From Bryobacterales bacterium (GTDB taxonomy: Bacteria > Acidobacteriota > Terriglobia > Bryobacterales > UBA6623), in the NCBI GenBank assembly GCA_026713545.1, contig JAPOOG010000074.1, positions 1 to 64,000 of the forward strand: a stretch of DNA of 64,000 nucleotides, read 5' to 3'. Below, one piece after another: positions 1 to 9,754 of the stretch. Every line of letters begins with the position of its first letter. Position 1 is the stretch's first letter. The position numbers and the translations under genes are program-made. The notes below the pieces were generated by a model that saw only the letters and a program-made list of their open reading frames with translations, made no database searches and was not told the DNA's origin.

Positions 1-576
1 CGCGAGAGCCTGGCCATCCGGGTCCGGCGCAAGCTCTCCTCAGCTGACGTCATCGACGTACTGACCTACCTGTTCATCTTGCGTGGCATCCCGGCCTGGA
101 TCCGCTCCGACAACGGCCCGGAGTTTGTCGCTGAAGCCGTTCGGCGATGGATCGCTGCTGTTGGGGCCCGGACCGCCTTCATCGAGCCGGGCTCACCCTG
201 GGAGAATGGCTACATCGAGAGTTTCAATGCCCGATTGCGCGACGAGAGCCTGAATGGGGAGATATTTTACACTCTGAAGGAAGCCCAAGTTCTCATCGAA
301 TCGTGGCGGTGCCATTACAACGCCGCACGCCCACACAGCAGCCTGGGATACCGGCCGCCGGCCCCGGGAGACGATCGTCTTGCCAAGCTGGCCGCCCGGC
401 TCCGCTACGCTCCGCCGGCCATCCAGCTTGGCCGAGAAACCGTCAATGCACTAACATTCGAAGTGGACCAGTTGCCGGGGGCAGGTCATTCAACTACTCG
501 CTCTATTGTGGTAAGTTTAGAAAAAAACTTCCATGAATCCCGAAACGTCAGTGTTCGAGTAATAACAGCCGCATGA
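1..576 (+). CDS. IS3-family transposase (OrfB, DDE integrase core), C-terminal part
   Basis: The frame is open from the first base, so the gene starts before the window. The product is the C-terminal half of an rve-type integrase core. The second catalytic Asp lies in SDNGPEF (bases about 106-126), the third catalytic Glu in ENGYIESFNARLRDE, and the family-typical tail YNAARPHSSLGYRPP follows. The normal C-terminus probably ends near GAGHSTTRS (about base 500). The last 20 or so residues look like read-through into flanking DNA, so the 3' end of the element may be damaged. No terminal inverted repeat was recognised downstream. It would catalyse cut-and-paste or copy-out transposition of its own element; whether it is still active cannot be judged. 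Confidence 0.85.
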   Translation, partial: RESLAIRVRRKLSSADVIDVLTYLFILRGIPAWIRSDNGPEFVAEAVRRWIAAVGARTAFIEPGSPWENGYIESFNARLRDESLNGEIFYTLKEAQVLIESWRCHYNAARPHSSLGYRPPAPGDDRLAKLAARLRYAPPAIQLGRETVNALTFEVDQLPGAGHSTTRSIVVSLEKNFHESRNVSVRVITAA

Positions 577-1327
577 AGGCACTCGTCTGCTGGTTTTGCA
601 CCACTTATAAGCGCTGCCCGCAATCGAAGCTCAGGAGCTGCCGTACTCTCTACTACCCTCCTAAGTTCGTCTTTTTTTTGGTTGTCCTTGACTCGGGCCA
701 GTGGTTTCCCGAGATCTCCGAGCAAAGTGTTGATTTCAGCATTCATAAAATCTTTTGGAGCGGCCCAAGGCGATGTTAGTGTCTCCTGCTGTAGCTAGCG
801 ACCGCTAGATCGTAAATCGGTATCGGGTTGAACATTCTGAGGCGACAGGACGGTTAAAGACATAGTCCCTCCTGTCATGGCTAGCTAGCACTTCTGCTGA
901 TTGACCCACAATAAGGTTATATCAAATGTCACCGTTGAACGATGTGGGTGCCAGCGCCTCGGCGTGGCAGAGAGCGGTGCACTGGCCCTTGTAGCAGGGC
1001 TCCGCAGGGGCGGATTGCATCGGCGGCGCGTCGAGCGCTTCTCTTTGACACACCTTTCCGCCCCGTACGAGAGAGACGGCATCTCCTTTCCTTTCCGGCA
1101 TCCTTGGAGCCGTGCCATGCTTTAGTGCATTCTTGGATCGGTATTTGGTCGAGCCGGTTCGAAGGGGCCGAAACACGTCCGAAACTTCGTCTGAGAATCG
1201 CGGAATGGCTTGCGGCGGTGGAAGGGAGTGTTCTCTGCTGTCCGATTATCGGGGAGCATGAGGGTCAGATCATGCTCCGCACGAGACCGAAGTTGGGGTC
1301 GCGGAACCGTCCGGTCATCGCTAACGG
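577..1327. other. Non-coding stretch after the transposase
   Basis: No reading frame here shows a recognisable domain or a convincing start with ribosome binding site. Short frames on both strands have the composition of chance frames. Base composition is less GC-rich near 640-900 than in the rest of the window, consistent with insertion-sequence flank or decayed DNA. Nothing else was identified. Confidence 0.4.
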
Positions 1328-2689
1328 CTACGGCGTGGCGTCATTCGTCTCCATCTCGGATTCCCAGGCGTGGAGATCCGATAGCAGCCGCCCGGCCAGC
1401 TCCGGTCGTAAGGTAGAGAGATCGGAACGCTCACCGATATCGTCCGCCAAGTTGTAGAGCCCCGGGGCGGCCTCACCTATCACAACCAGCTTCCACGGTC
1501 CCTGCCGGACCGCTCTGCGATCTCTCATTCGCCAGAAAAGCGTTCGATCCGGAACCGATTCACCCTCAAGTAATAACCGCGTCAAGCTCACGCCATCCAG
1601 CTTCAGATCGGACTGCTCTCGCAGTCCCGCCAATTCCAGGAACGTGGGGAACAGGTCGAATGACGCGGTGAGATCGTCCACGACTCCGGGCTTGATCCGG
1701 CCCGGCCACCACGCAATCGCCGGCACGCGTATGCCGCCTTCGTAAACCTCGGTCTTCTGGCCTCGCAGCGGCCCGTTGCTCGAAATGTTGTGATACCCGC
1801 CCTCGTAAGTGAGATATCCGCCGTTGTCCGACGTAAATATGATCAGCGTATTGTCCGCCAACCCGTTGGTCCTGACGGCTTCGACGATCCGTCCGACGCT
1901 GCCGTCGATGGCTTCGACCATCTCCTTGACCTTGCCGCCAGGGTCCTTGTCTTCCTGAAAATAGCCGAGCTTGGTCAGGTTGTGATAGTCTTCGCCCTCA
2001 ATCCGATACCCGTCGTCACCAGGACCTTGCCAGGGAAAGTGGATTGCCAAGTGCGGCACGTAAAGGAAAAACGGCCGGTCTTTGTTGTGCTCGATGAACG
2101 CGACGCTGTGATCCGTAATCAGATCGACGCTATAGCCCTTCTCCATCTCGATCCGGTCGTTGCGCCACCAATCCTTGCGTCCCGAGCGATCGATGTGCGA
2201 GTGATGATCACCGTCTCCGCTCCCGAGTCCCCAAAACTCCTTGAAGCCGTGAGAGGTCGGAAGGTGCGGTGGGAAGCGTCCGAGATGCCATTTCCCGAAG
2301 GCCCCGGAAACGTAACCGGCCTCGCTCAGCGCTTCAGCGATGGTCACCTCGTCCGGAGGCAGCCCCTTATCGTCCGCACCGAGCGGAGTCTCGAAGTCTC
2401 GCCCGAGCCGGTTCTGGTAGCGCCCCGTCAACAGTGCCGCCCGCGTCGGAGTACACATCGGCCCATTCGAATGAAAATCGGTGAACCGCAACCCTTCGCG
2501 GGCGAGCTGATCGATATGCGGCGTCAGGTTGCGCGTGCTGCCGTAGGCGCCGGTGTCGCCGTAGCCCAGATCGTCGATGAGAATGACGATGAAGTTCGGG
2601 GGGCGCTCCGCATCGGGCTTGGTAAAGCAGCCGGCCAGCGTAAGAGCGGCGCATGCCGCAAGGAGGATGACAGAACTGATCCTGTTCAT
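1328..2689 (-). CDS. Sulfatase (arylsulfatase family), lipoprotein
   Basis: A 453-residue protein. The start at 2689 is chosen because it gives a clean lipoprotein signal (hydrophobic stretch, then LAGC with Cys21); a longer frame reaching back into glnA has no family sequence. The alkaline-phosphatase-fold sulfatase domain begins with the metal motif IVLIDDLGYGD (about 34-46). The formylglycine signature CTPTRAALLTGR has the catalytic Cys79, and GKWHLG and FTSDNGG motifs follow. It should hydrolyse sulfate esters of a polysaccharide or glycoside outside the cytoplasm, after Cys79 is converted to formylglycine by an enzyme encoded elsewhere. It lies 235 bases downstream of glnA on the same strand, probably as a separate unit. 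The substrate is unknown. Confidence 0.9.
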   Translation of the reverse strand: MNRISSVILLAACAALTLAGCFTKPDAERPPNFIVILIDDLGYGDTGAYGSTRNLTPHIDQLAREGLRFTDFHSNGPMCTPTRAALLTGRYQNRLGRDFETPLGADDKGLPPDEVTIAEALSEAGYVSGAFGKWHLGRFPPHLPTSHGFKEFWGLGSGDGDHHSHIDRSGRKDWWRNDRIEMEKGYSVDLITDHSVAFIEHNKDRPFFLYVPHLAIHFPWQGPGDDGYRIEGEDYHNLTKLGYFQEDKDPGGKVKEMVEAIDGSVGRIVEAVRTNGLADNTLIIFTSDNGGYLTYEGGYHNISSNGPLRGQKTEVYEGGIRVPAIAWWPGRIKPGVVDDLTASFDLFPTFLELAGLREQSDLKLDGVSLTRLLLEGESVPDRTLFWRMRDRRAVRQGPWKLVVIGEAAPGLYNLADDIGERSDLSTLRPELAGRLLSDLHAWESEMETNDATP

Positions 2690-2924
2690 TGCCGAGACAC
2701 CATAGCATCCCAGCCTCGGTGAAGCCGTGCGACCCGGGATGCCGTCCTGCCCAGCCGAGCACACAAGAGCCCGGCCGCCGGGATCGTCAGTGACCGGGCT
2801 TACAAGTCGAAAGACTGAACTGCCGACTGGAACGACCAGCTTTCTTCGCTCGCCAAGGTTCACCTTCGAGTCACGTTCACTCGGCGATCCGTTGTCCTGC
2901 TTGCCGGTGTGAGGCGGAGCCTCG

Positions 2925-4346
2925 CTAGATGTCGAAGTAGAGCGCGAACTCATACGGGTGAGGCCGCTGGCGCATCTCGTCGACCTCCGCCGTCCGCTTG
3001 TAGTCGATATAGGTCTCGATCAACTCTTCCGTGAAGACATCGTTCTGCGTGAGGTAATCATGGTCATTCTCGAGCGCTTCGAGGGCGCCCTCGAGAGAGG
3101 CCGGGAGCGACGGCACGGCGGACAGTTCCTCCGGCGTCAGATCGTAGATATCCTTGTCGAGCGATTCGCCAGGATCAATCTTGTTCTTCAAGCCGTCCAG
3201 GCCGGCCATCAGCATGGCGGCGAAGGAGAGATACGGGTTGCAGGATGGATCGGGGGAACGGAATTCGACGCGTTTTGCCTTCGGGTTAGCGGAGTACATC
3301 GGAATTCGCACCGCGGCCGATCGGTTGCGCCGCGAGTAGGCCAGGTTGACCGGCGCCTCGAAACCCGGCGCGAGCCGCTTGTAGCTGTTCGTCGTCGGAT
3401 TGGTGATCGCAACCAGGGACGGCGCGTGCTTCAGGATGCCGCCGATGTAGTGCAGGGCAGTCTCGCTGAGGCCCGCATACTGGTCTCCAGCGAAGAGAGG
3501 CACGCCGCCTTTCCAGATGCTCTGGTGGACGTGCATGCCGCTTCCGTTGTCATTCCAGAGCGGCTTCGGCATGAAGGTCACTGTGTGGCCATGCTGGAAC
3601 GCCACGTTCCGCGTGACCCACTTGTAGATCATCATGTTGTCGGCGGAGACAACGAGCGGAGCAAACTTCTGGTCGATCTCGGCCTGGCCGCCGGTCGCGA
3701 CTTCGTGGTGATGACACTCGATCACCAGCCCGCAGCGTTCCATGACCTGGGTCATCTCGGTGCGAATGTCCTGATTGTGATCCGTCGGAGGAACGGGGAA
3801 ATAACCCTCTTTGTAGCGCGGACGGTAGCCGAGGTTGTTGTCCTCGCGGCCCGAGTTCCAGCGCCCTTCCTCCGCGTCGATGTGATAGAAGCCGTAGTTA
3901 TAGGATTGATCGAACCGAACGTTGTCGAAAATGAAAAACTCCGCTTCGGCGCCGAAATAGGCAACGTCCCCTACACCCAGGAACTGCAAGTAGTTCTCGG
4001 CTTTCTTGGCAATCCAGCGCGGGTCGCGTTCGTAATGCTGTTTCGTGATGGGATCGACAATGTCGGCGATCAGTACGAGCGTTGACACTTCGGTGAACGG
4101 GTCCATCAGGGCCGTGTTGGGGTCCGGCACGATCAGCATGTCGCTTTCGCTAATGGCCTGCCAGCCGCGGATACTCGATCCGTCAAAGCCGAAACCGTCT
4201 TCGAATGTGGACTCTTCGAGTTGCTCGATCGGGTACGTGACGTGCTGCCACAATCCCGGTAAATCCGCAAAGCGGACATCAACCATCTTCGCGTCATGTT
4301 CCTGCGCGAAACGCAGAACTTCCGCTGGGGTTCGATTCGTGCTCAT
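2925..4346 (-). CDS. glnA: Glutamine synthetase, type I
   Basis: A 473-residue GSI enzyme that makes glutamine from glutamate, ammonia and ATP in the cytoplasm. Visible motifs are GFDGSSI (53-59), the metal-binding EAEFF (134-138), [10 protein letters not shown] (267-276) and the ATP-binding [10 protein letters not shown] (316-325). The loop [11 protein letters not shown] carries Tyr401 at the position adenylylated in enterobacterial GSI, so control by adenylylation is possible, but no glnE or glnB is in the window. A GGAGGA ribosome site lies just upstream; a GTG one codon before the ATG is an alternative start. The gene seems to be transcribed alone. Confidence 0.97.
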   Translation of the reverse strand: MSTNRTPAEVLRFAQEHDAKMVDVRFADLPGLWQHVTYPIEQLEESTFEDGFGFDGSSIRGWQAISESDMLIVPDPNTALMDPFTEVSTLVLIADIVDPITKQHYERDPRWIAKKAENYLQFLGVGDVAYFGAEAEFFIFDNVRFDQSYNYGFYHIDAEEGRWNSGREDNNLGYRPRYKEGYFPVPPTDHNQDIRTEMTQVMERCGLVIECHHHEVATGGQAEIDQKFAPLVVSADNMMIYKWVTRNVAFQHGHTVTFMPKPLWNDNGSGMHVHQSIWKGGVPLFAGDQYAGLSETALHYIGGILKHAPSLVAITNPTTNSYKRLAPGFEAPVNLAYSRRNRSAAVRIPMYSANPKAKRVEFRSPDPSCNPYLSFAAMLMAGLDGLKNKIDPGESLDKDIYDLTPEELSAVPSLPASLEGALEALENDHDYLTQNDVFTEELIETYIDYKRTAEVDEMRQRPHPYEFALYFDI

Positions 4347-4538
4347 CACTCCTCCAGGATGCTAATTCAGGTGGGAAACTACGAAGTCCAACATCGTAGC
4401 ACAGGCTCAGCGCTCAAGCCGCCTCGAATCAACTGAATAAGAAGTTTTGATCGAGACGATTCCCAGGGGAACCAAACCGCCCCCGGGCGGACTCCCACAG
4501 GCATGCGGAATCTGTCAACCGTGCGACGCCAAAGCTGG

Positions 4539-4572
4539 CCTGCATTTCTCACCACGTAGTGAGAAATGCAGG
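4539..4572. repeat. Family A repeat, bare palindrome (copy A1)
   Basis: Two 14-base perfect inverted arms (CCTGCATTTCTCAC and its complement) separated by a 6-base spacer. It has the same outer sequence as the ends of the long family A elements but no interior. It sits in the glnA to PD40-protein intergenic region (4347-4747), where nothing else was recognised. As RNA it could form a strong hairpin. Confidence 0.85.
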
Positions 4573-4747
4573 CTATAAATCGCCTCCGCAGGCGCCCGCC
4601 CGCACAGGCCCTGATCCGGGGCGGAAACGAGAACAGCCCGCTTCAGCTTGGGACAGTCGTCAACCGCTGTTGCTGATTCGGCGCCAGCCACGAGAGCGGC
4701 GAAGGCACGACAATCAAAGCAACTCTGTTCGGCCAGGAGGATCGGAG

Positions 4748-6574
4748 TTAGCGGGCAGCCTGCTTTTGGGGCAGGAAGTCGGTCATAACCCAGATTTCGG
4801 ATTGCTGCTGGCCTGATGCAAAGGCGATGCGGCGGCCTTGGGGGTCAAGCCGGAAACGGCCGTTGTGATCGATCCGGATCGGCAATTGTTGGGGATCTCC
4901 TCCCGTTGCGGCTATCTTCCAGATCGAAGGAGTTGGTTTGCCGGGCGTCCCAACGAGCAAAGCAGAGCCGTCCGGCAGCCATTCGACAGCATGGAGCGTG
5001 GTATTCCGGGCGGTCAGAAGATTGCGAGGCGCGCCGCCATCGACGGTTAGCACTTGCAGTACTTCCGCATGTTCGATCAACGGGTCTTTGGTTGCGAAGG
5101 CGAGCCGGCTGCCGTCCGGGGAAAGCGCCAGGTCGTGCATTGGGAAGTTGGGTGGAGTGTCGTGAAGAGTTGATTCCTCGTAGGTTTCCACGACGAGCCG
5201 ACGGATGCTGAAGCCTTGCTCCGGCTCGTCGTAGATGTAGAAGACGGTCCTGCCGTCACGTGACCAGACGCCTTCAAAACCGCGGAAGTTCGTGCTGCGC
5301 TGGCGCACGATGGGCGTTGTCTCTCCGGTCTTGGCATTGACCTGAAACAGTCCGGCACGGCTCTTGCCATCGCTTCCGCCAACGAGCAGCGATCCGCCGT
5401 CGGGGGCCCAGCGTAGACGCTCCATGTAAGCGAGCTTCGGACTGACGATGCGCTCCTTGCCCGCATCGAGATCGCGGATCGTAACGACCCTCGATTCCTG
5501 CGCGTAATTCTCCGTTCCCCAGCGAGAGAGATAGGCGAGATAACGTCCGTCCGGCGACCAGGCCGGGGCGGTGTTGGTTCCGGTCAGGCGGCCACGCACC
5601 ATGGTGGGCTTGCCCTTCATGCTTGCCGCGCCCTGTTCCAGTTCGACCGTGTAGATGTCGGAATGCCCAGTCCGCAAGCCGTAATAGAAGTCACGCTGAC
5701 GTGTGATGCCCATCGGCAGAAAGCGGCCGAGTTTCTTCTTGAGCAATCTTGGCGGGCCTGCCGGTTTACCGTCGGCGACCGGTATCATCCAGGCATCCAT
5801 CGTGTCCCCCCGGTCGCTGGCGAAGACAACGGCTTTGCCGTCCGGGGTCCAGACGGGAAAGATATCGTTCGAGGGCTCTTCGATGAGCTTCACTTCGCTG
5901 CTGCCGTCTGCGGAAAGCAGAAAGATGTCGCGTGCGTCGGATTCCTCCGTGACCGTCGAGTCGTAGACGATGAAGCGGCCGTCGGGAGAGAACTCCATCT
6001 TTTTCGGATAAACCCAGTTCAACGACTTGAGGATTCGCGTGGAGCCGTCGCGGGCGGAAACGAGTGCGATCTGGCTGATGTTGTCTTTGCGGAAGAGCAG
6101 GGTCAGGATCTGTTCACCGTCAGGGGACCAGGAGCACGGCTGGACGAAACCAGCTTCCGGGTTGCGAAAGACAACACGCGGCTCGCCTGGCCGGATACGG
6201 CTTTCAGAGTCCGTCAACGAGACAAGGCGAAGCTCGTAAAACTCCTCGTCGTTGAACCAGGCATAGGCGACGCGGCTGCTGTCGGGCGAGATGGCCGAGA
6301 AGTAGGCGAACTCCTTGGATTCTGGCGGATTGCTGGTGAGACGGATCTTCTCTTTCGTCGAGAGATCGAGGACGGCGAGGTCGCCTGTCTCGACATCGAC
6401 CAGAGAAAGGTAGCGCCCGTCGAGGGAAGGAGCGCCGAGAAGGTTCGTATGGGCATCCACCCAGACGGAGCGGATGGTTGGCTCGGGGTCGGTGATCGCA
6501 TCCGTGGCAAGTAAAGGCACAGCGAAAAGGAAGAAGAACGGAGTGAGCCGTTTCAGTTGTTTCGCCATGTCCAT
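4748..6574 (-). CDS. Secreted WD40-like (PD40) beta-propeller protein
   Basis: About 608 residues with an N-terminal signal peptide (basic start, then FFFLFAVPLLA). At least nine PD40/TolB-type blades can be read, each marked by SPDG-like cores: ISPDSSRVAYAW, WSPDGEQILTL, FSPDGRFIVYDS, WTPDGKAVVFASDRG, WSPDGRYLAYLS, WAPDGGSLLVG, LSPDGSRLAFAT and others. Such proteins form one or two propellers in the periplasm; some carry a C-terminal peptidase, but none is visible here. The start at 6574 (or 6568) is chosen over a longer frame that runs into repeat A3. No function is assigned. It is divergent from the YkvI-like transporter gene with repeat A3 between them. Confidence 0.8.
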   Translation of the reverse strand: MDMAKQLKRLTPFFFLFAVPLLATDAITDPEPTIRSVWVDAHTNLLGAPSLDGRYLSLVDVETGDLAVLDLSTKEKIRLTSNPPESKEFAYFSAISPDSSRVAYAWFNDEEFYELRLVSLTDSESRIRPGEPRVVFRNPEAGFVQPCSWSPDGEQILTLLFRKDNISQIALVSARDGSTRILKSLNWVYPKKMEFSPDGRFIVYDSTVTEESDARDIFLLSADGSSEVKLIEEPSNDIFPVWTPDGKAVVFASDRGDTMDAWMIPVADGKPAGPPRLLKKKLGRFLPMGITRQRDFYYGLRTGHSDIYTVELEQGAASMKGKPTMVRGRLTGTNTAPAWSPDGRYLAYLSRWGTENYAQESRVVTIRDLDAGKERIVSPKLAYMERLRWAPDGGSLLVGGSDGKSRAGLFQVNAKTGETTPIVRQRSTNFRGFEGVWSRDGRTVFYIYDEPEQGFSIRRLVVETYEESTLHDTPPNFPMHDLALSPDGSRLAFATKDPLIEHAEVLQVLTVDGGAPRNLLTARNTTLHAVEWLPDGSALLVGTPGKPTPSIWKIAATGGDPQQLPIRIDHNGRFRLDPQGRRIAFASGQQQSEIWVMTDFLPQKQAAR

Positions 6575-6613
6575 TCGCCCGGCGCCGCCAGGATTCGAAC
6601 CGTATCGCAACCC

Positions 6614-6814
6614 AGCCTGCATGTCTCACCACCCGACGGCCGAGCCACGCGATACGACCGCCATGACTTCGCTTTTCCTTCGCAACGCTTGCTTGCCGTG
6701 CTCGACGTACTGTCAAGTACGCCTGCGCGCGCGTTTTTCCTCCGCCCGGCTCGCGCCTCGTCCTGACGGCCCTCTCACGCACCTCTCCTCGCCACTTGGT
6801 GAGAAATGCGGGCT
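6614..6814 (-). repeat. Family A repeat, long form with type I interior (copy A3)
   Basis: About 201 bp bounded by AGCCTGCATGTCTCACCAC and an inverted end (GGTGAGAAATGCGGGCT). Orientation is inverted relative to the copies at 25210, 48495 and 63714, with which it shares the interior (for example CATGACTTCGC and TGCTCGACGTAC). A stretch near GGGCGGAGGAAAAA, read on the minus strand, matches the type II copies, so this copy looks like a hybrid. It lies between the divergent PD40-protein and transporter genes. Confidence 0.85.
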
Positions 6815-6940
6815 TGTCTTTAGGATAATCCAGCGCCGTCACCGGCGAATGGACATGACCGTTGGCCTGCTCCTGATCCTGGTGAATCGGCCGAAGTTCA
6901 ACCAATCGCGCTATGATTGCCCAACGACCAGCGTATCCCC

Positions 6941-8038
6941 ATGCTCAGCTTCTACCGAAAATACCTACTCCCCGGCTTTGTCTTTCAATCCATCGTCATT
7001 GGCGGAGGATACGGCACGGGCCGCGAACTCGTCGAGTTCTTTCTGACCGAGGGCCCTGTGGGCGGCTACCTCGGCATGCTCATTTCCACGATGATTTGGG
7101 GCATCATTCTTGCGCTCAGCTTCGAGCTCGCCCGTGCAGGGCGCTTTTTTGACTACCGCACGTTCCTCAACTCCCTGCTTGGCCGGGGCTGGGTCGCCTT
7201 CGAAGTGCTGTACGTGCTGCAGGTCATCCTTACCGTCGCGGTCGTTGGTTCCGCTTCCGGCGAGCTTCTCCACGAAACACTTGGTTGGCCGCGCATTGCC
7301 GGAACGCTCATCATGGTCGCCGTCGTCGGTGTTTTCACCTACCGGGGCAGCGACTTGATCGAACGCTTCTTCTCGATCTGGTCGTTGGGCCTCTACTTGC
7401 TCTATTTTCTGCTGATCGTCTTCGTGCTCAGCGACTCCGGCGATACCATCTTCAGCAACATGAAGTTATCGACGCCGGACTCCGCCGGGTTCCTGGCCGG
7501 CATCAGGTACGCCGCCTACAATCTTGCGGCGCTGCCGGCGATGTTATTCGCCTTACGGCACGTCGAACATCGCCGTGAGGCTTTCAGCGCGGGGCTGCTG
7601 GCTGGCGTAATTGCGATGTTCCCCGGCGTGCTCATCTACACCACTTTCCTCGGTCACTACCCATCCATCGTCTCCGAAGCCATCCCCGCCAACTTCGTCC
7701 TCGGACAACTCGGCATGCCCTTGTTCCAAACCTTCTTTCAGATCATCCTGTTCGGTACGTTCATCGAAACCGGCACCGGGATGATCCACGGATTCAACGA
7801 GCGCATCGCCAGCATGTTGTCTGAACGCGGCCGCACCATGTCTCGCTCGCTTCGGCTTGCGGTAGCCGCCAGCCTGTTGATCGGCGCGATCTTCCTGGCT
7901 GAGCAATTCGGTCTCATCACACTGATCAGCAAGGGCTATGGCCTCACTACCTGGGCTTTTTGGATTCTGTTTCTCCTGCCGATCATGGTCGTCGGATCCT
8001 ATCGCATCTTGCCCACGCTCTTCGACAAGTCCGCCTAA
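6941..8038 (+). CDS. YkvI-like membrane transporter (APC-type fold)
   Basis: A 365-residue integral membrane protein with about ten hydrophobic segments spread over its length (for example IVIGGGYGTGRE, LYLLYFLLIVFVL, WAFWILFLLPIMVV). The N-terminal GGGYGTGRELVEFF pattern is typical of the YkvI family, which is distantly related to amino-acid/polyamine transporters. ATG 6941 is preferred to an upstream in-frame TTG. Substrate is unknown. It is followed by pgsA on the opposite strand. Confidence 0.75.
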   Translation: MLSFYRKYLLPGFVFQSIVIGGGYGTGRELVEFFLTEGPVGGYLGMLISTMIWGIILALSFELARAGRFFDYRTFLNSLLGRGWVAFEVLYVLQVILTVAVVGSASGELLHETLGWPRIAGTLIMVAVVGVFTYRGSDLIERFFSIWSLGLYLLYFLLIVFVLSDSGDTIFSNMKLSTPDSAGFLAGIRYAAYNLAALPAMLFALRHVEHRREAFSAGLLAGVIAMFPGVLIYTTFLGHYPSIVSEAIPANFVLGQLGMPLFQTFFQIILFGTFIETGTGMIHGFNERIASMLSERGRTMSRSLRLAVAASLLIGAIFLAEQFGLITLISKGYGLTTWAFWILFLLPIMVVGSYRILPTLFDKSA

Positions 8039-8234
8039 CTGACTCGGCGCGCATGTGCTAGAGGGAGGCATGGGGTGTTTTCGCGTTTGGCGCCAGTGCT
8101 GGTTGACACACGCTCCCGTAGAGTTCGGGCGAGTCGATTCCATTCCGGTAGAGGCAGAGTGTTGCTCTGAGAGACCAAAAGCCGCGAATCTCAGAACCTG
8201 GATGCGCGCTATTTGTTTTTGCGAAAAACGCGCC

Positions 8235-8864
8235 TCAAGTGGCCAGGTCCTTGCGTTCCTTGCGCATGACCAGCAGCTTCGGCGAGGTCTTCGGCTGGGG
8301 GGTGGGCGGCTGCTCGATACGATTCCAGAAACTGCGGAAGTAATCAATCATCGAGGCCGCCGCGAACAGAACAACCAGCCAGAGCGAGATGTGGGCCAAC
8401 TCGGCGAAGATCGTCCCGGGCGGTGAGATCAACAGCAGCGATACCGAGATCACCTGAGCGACCATCTTCGTCTTGCCGAGATCACTGGCGGCGATCTGAA
8501 ATCCTTTCGCGGACGCGATGCTGCGCAGGCCGTTGACGGCAAATTCACGGCCGACGATGATCACCACCATCCACGCCGGGACGCGATCGAGCTCGACCAG
8601 TGAAATGAACGCCGCGGAGATCAGCAGCTTGTCCGCGACCGGGTCGAGCAGCTTGCCAAAGGTCGTGACCTGGCGTCGTCGTCGGGCAATATAGCCGTCC
8701 AGCAGGTCGGTGATGGCGGCGAACAGAAAAATCACGAACGCAAGCCATTCCTTCGTCAAGACGAACGCACCGGTATCCCATTCGATGTCACGCCTCAGCA
8801 TGACTGCGAGAAGAAGAGGGACGAAGAAAATCCGCAACACCGTCAGAGCATTGGGGAGATTCAT
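8235..8864 (-). CDS. pgsA: CDP-diacylglycerol--glycerol-3-phosphate 3-phosphatidyltransferase
   Basis: A 209-residue CDP-alcohol phosphotransferase making phosphatidylglycerophosphate, the committed step to phosphatidylglycerol and cardiolipin in the inner membrane. The family signature D-G-x2-A-R-x8-G-x3-D-x3-D is intact: D56, G57, A60, R61, G70, D74 and D78. About five membrane helices are visible and a basic C-terminal tail follows. It is not in an operon with its neighbours. The assignment to PgsA rather than another CDP-alcohol transferase rests on overall length and the N-terminus NLPNALTVLRI, which is typical of PgsA. Confidence 0.92.
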   Translation of the reverse strand: MNLPNALTVLRIFFVPLLLAVMLRRDIEWDTGAFVLTKEWLAFVIFLFAAITDLLDGYIARRRRQVTTFGKLLDPVADKLLISAAFISLVELDRVPAWMVVIIVGREFAVNGLRSIASAKGFQIAASDLGKTKMVAQVISVSLLLISPPGTIFAELAHISLWLVVLFAAASMIDYFRSFWNRIEQPPTPQPKTSPKLLVMRKERKDLAT

Positions 8865-9174
8865 AAGGCGTTGTTTTGGCTGCGTGCCCGCCTTCTGCGA
8901 CGGATCCGACTAGCGCCTAGCGTATTATAAGTCCACTTTGCTTGCCGGAACCGTGTTTCGGTTCGGAACAGTTGTTTTCCCGCACACGCCAACTTTTATC
9001 ACAACATTTGATTTTCGACAATCGTGAACGGCCGTTTGAGGCGGGTTTCAGGGGAATAGGCTGTTCAGGCGTTGCCTGGCGATTGGATGTCTCGGAGTCA
9101 ATATGCATGAAATAGCTGCCCCTGCCGATCTCGCGGATAACGCTGGCGGCGATCCGGTTGCCGTCGACACCTGA
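8865..9174. other. Intergenic region upstream of pgsA
   Basis: About 310 bases between the pgsA start and repeat A4. The part nearest pgsA is comparatively AT-rich (GTATTATAAG near 8921) and may hold the pgsA promoter. No coding frame, RNA gene or clear regulatory motif was recognised. Confidence 0.4.
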
Positions 9175-9427
9175 CCTGCATTTCTCACCACCCGACGGCC
9201 GAAGCACGCGATAAAAGGCCGTGATTCGTGTCTCGTGATTCGTGAAAACCATGGGCGGAGGACTGGTTCGCTCCAGAAGAAACGTATGAGTTTCGTGACC
9301 CGAGGGGTGAAGGAGGCGATTTGGCAAGTACGCCTGCGCGCGCCTTTTTCCTCCGCCCGGCTCGCGCCTCGTCCTGGCGGGTCCTCTCACGCACTTCGCC
9401 TCGCCGCGTGGTGAGACATGCAGGCTA
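9175..9427 (-). repeat. Family A repeat, long form with type II interior (copy A4)
   Basis: A 253-bp element with the family A ends (CCTGCATTTCTCACCAC and GGTGAGACATGCAGGCT). The interior is shared with the copy at 34766, which is also 253 bp, and partly with the damaged copy at 61228 (for example TTCGCTCCAGAAG). It lies in inverted orientation to the 34766 copy, and the two differ at only a handful of positions by eye. The element is followed within 30 bases by two family B repeats. Confidence 0.9.
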
Positions 9428-9452
9428 GCGCCTCCCCCGCCCCGCTACGGGG

Positions 9453-9523
9453 GCGGATCATTCGAGCAAGAAACATCCGGATCGGCGTCAAGGCCGCTTG
9501 ATCCGGACGATGTTTCAGGTCAG
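9453..9523 (-). repeat. Family B 71-bp repeat (copy B1)
   Basis: A 71-bp element running from GCGGATCATTCGAGCAAGAA to TGTTTCAGGTCAG. An inverted pair GAAACATC/GATGTTTC encloses a second pair CGGATC/GATCCG, so the transcript could fold into a long hairpin. Three other copies of the same length exist in the window. Confidence 0.85.
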
Positions 9524-9562
9524 TTTTTCCTCTTTCAGTTTTTCGTTTTTCACCGCCCGTGC

Positions 9563-9633
9563 GCGGATCGTTCAAGCGGGAAACATCCGAACAGATGTCT
9601 ACCTCGCCTGGACAGGAGGATGTTTCAGGTCAG
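9563..9633 (-). repeat. Family B 71-bp repeat (copy B2)
   Basis: The same orientation and length as the copy 110 bases upstream, running from GCGGATCGTTCAAGCGGGAA to GGATGTTTCAGGTCAG. The outer stem GAAACATCC is kept but the middle differs from B1. The two copies form a direct tandem pair 39 bases apart. They lie upstream of the GHMP kinase gene and would be in its leader if transcription starts upstream. Confidence 0.85.
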
Positions 9634-9754
9634 CGGGGAGCGGAAGACAACCGACACAGCTTTGATGGACTTCATCGAGGCGATCCGGCATTGCCGCACG
9701 GCAACAGCCAGCATGTACACTGGGAGTCCCGCAAGGGCTCCACATCAAACCAAG

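Noticed and set aside
1-576. IS3 transposase as the mobiliser of family A or B repeats
   Set aside because: No family A or B end was seen beside the transposase, and IS3 ends differ in type; a link has no support in this window.
486-746. An 86-residue minus-strand frame overlapping the transposase end
   Set aside because: No domain, no ribosome site, and it covers the 3' end of the transposase on the opposite strand; a chance or decayed frame is more likely.
6580-6605. T-loop-like GGTTCGAATCCTGG on the minus strand, suggesting a tRNA 3' end
   Set aside because: The bases flanking the loop do not pair into a 5-bp T stem and no acceptor, D or anticodon arm lies upstream.
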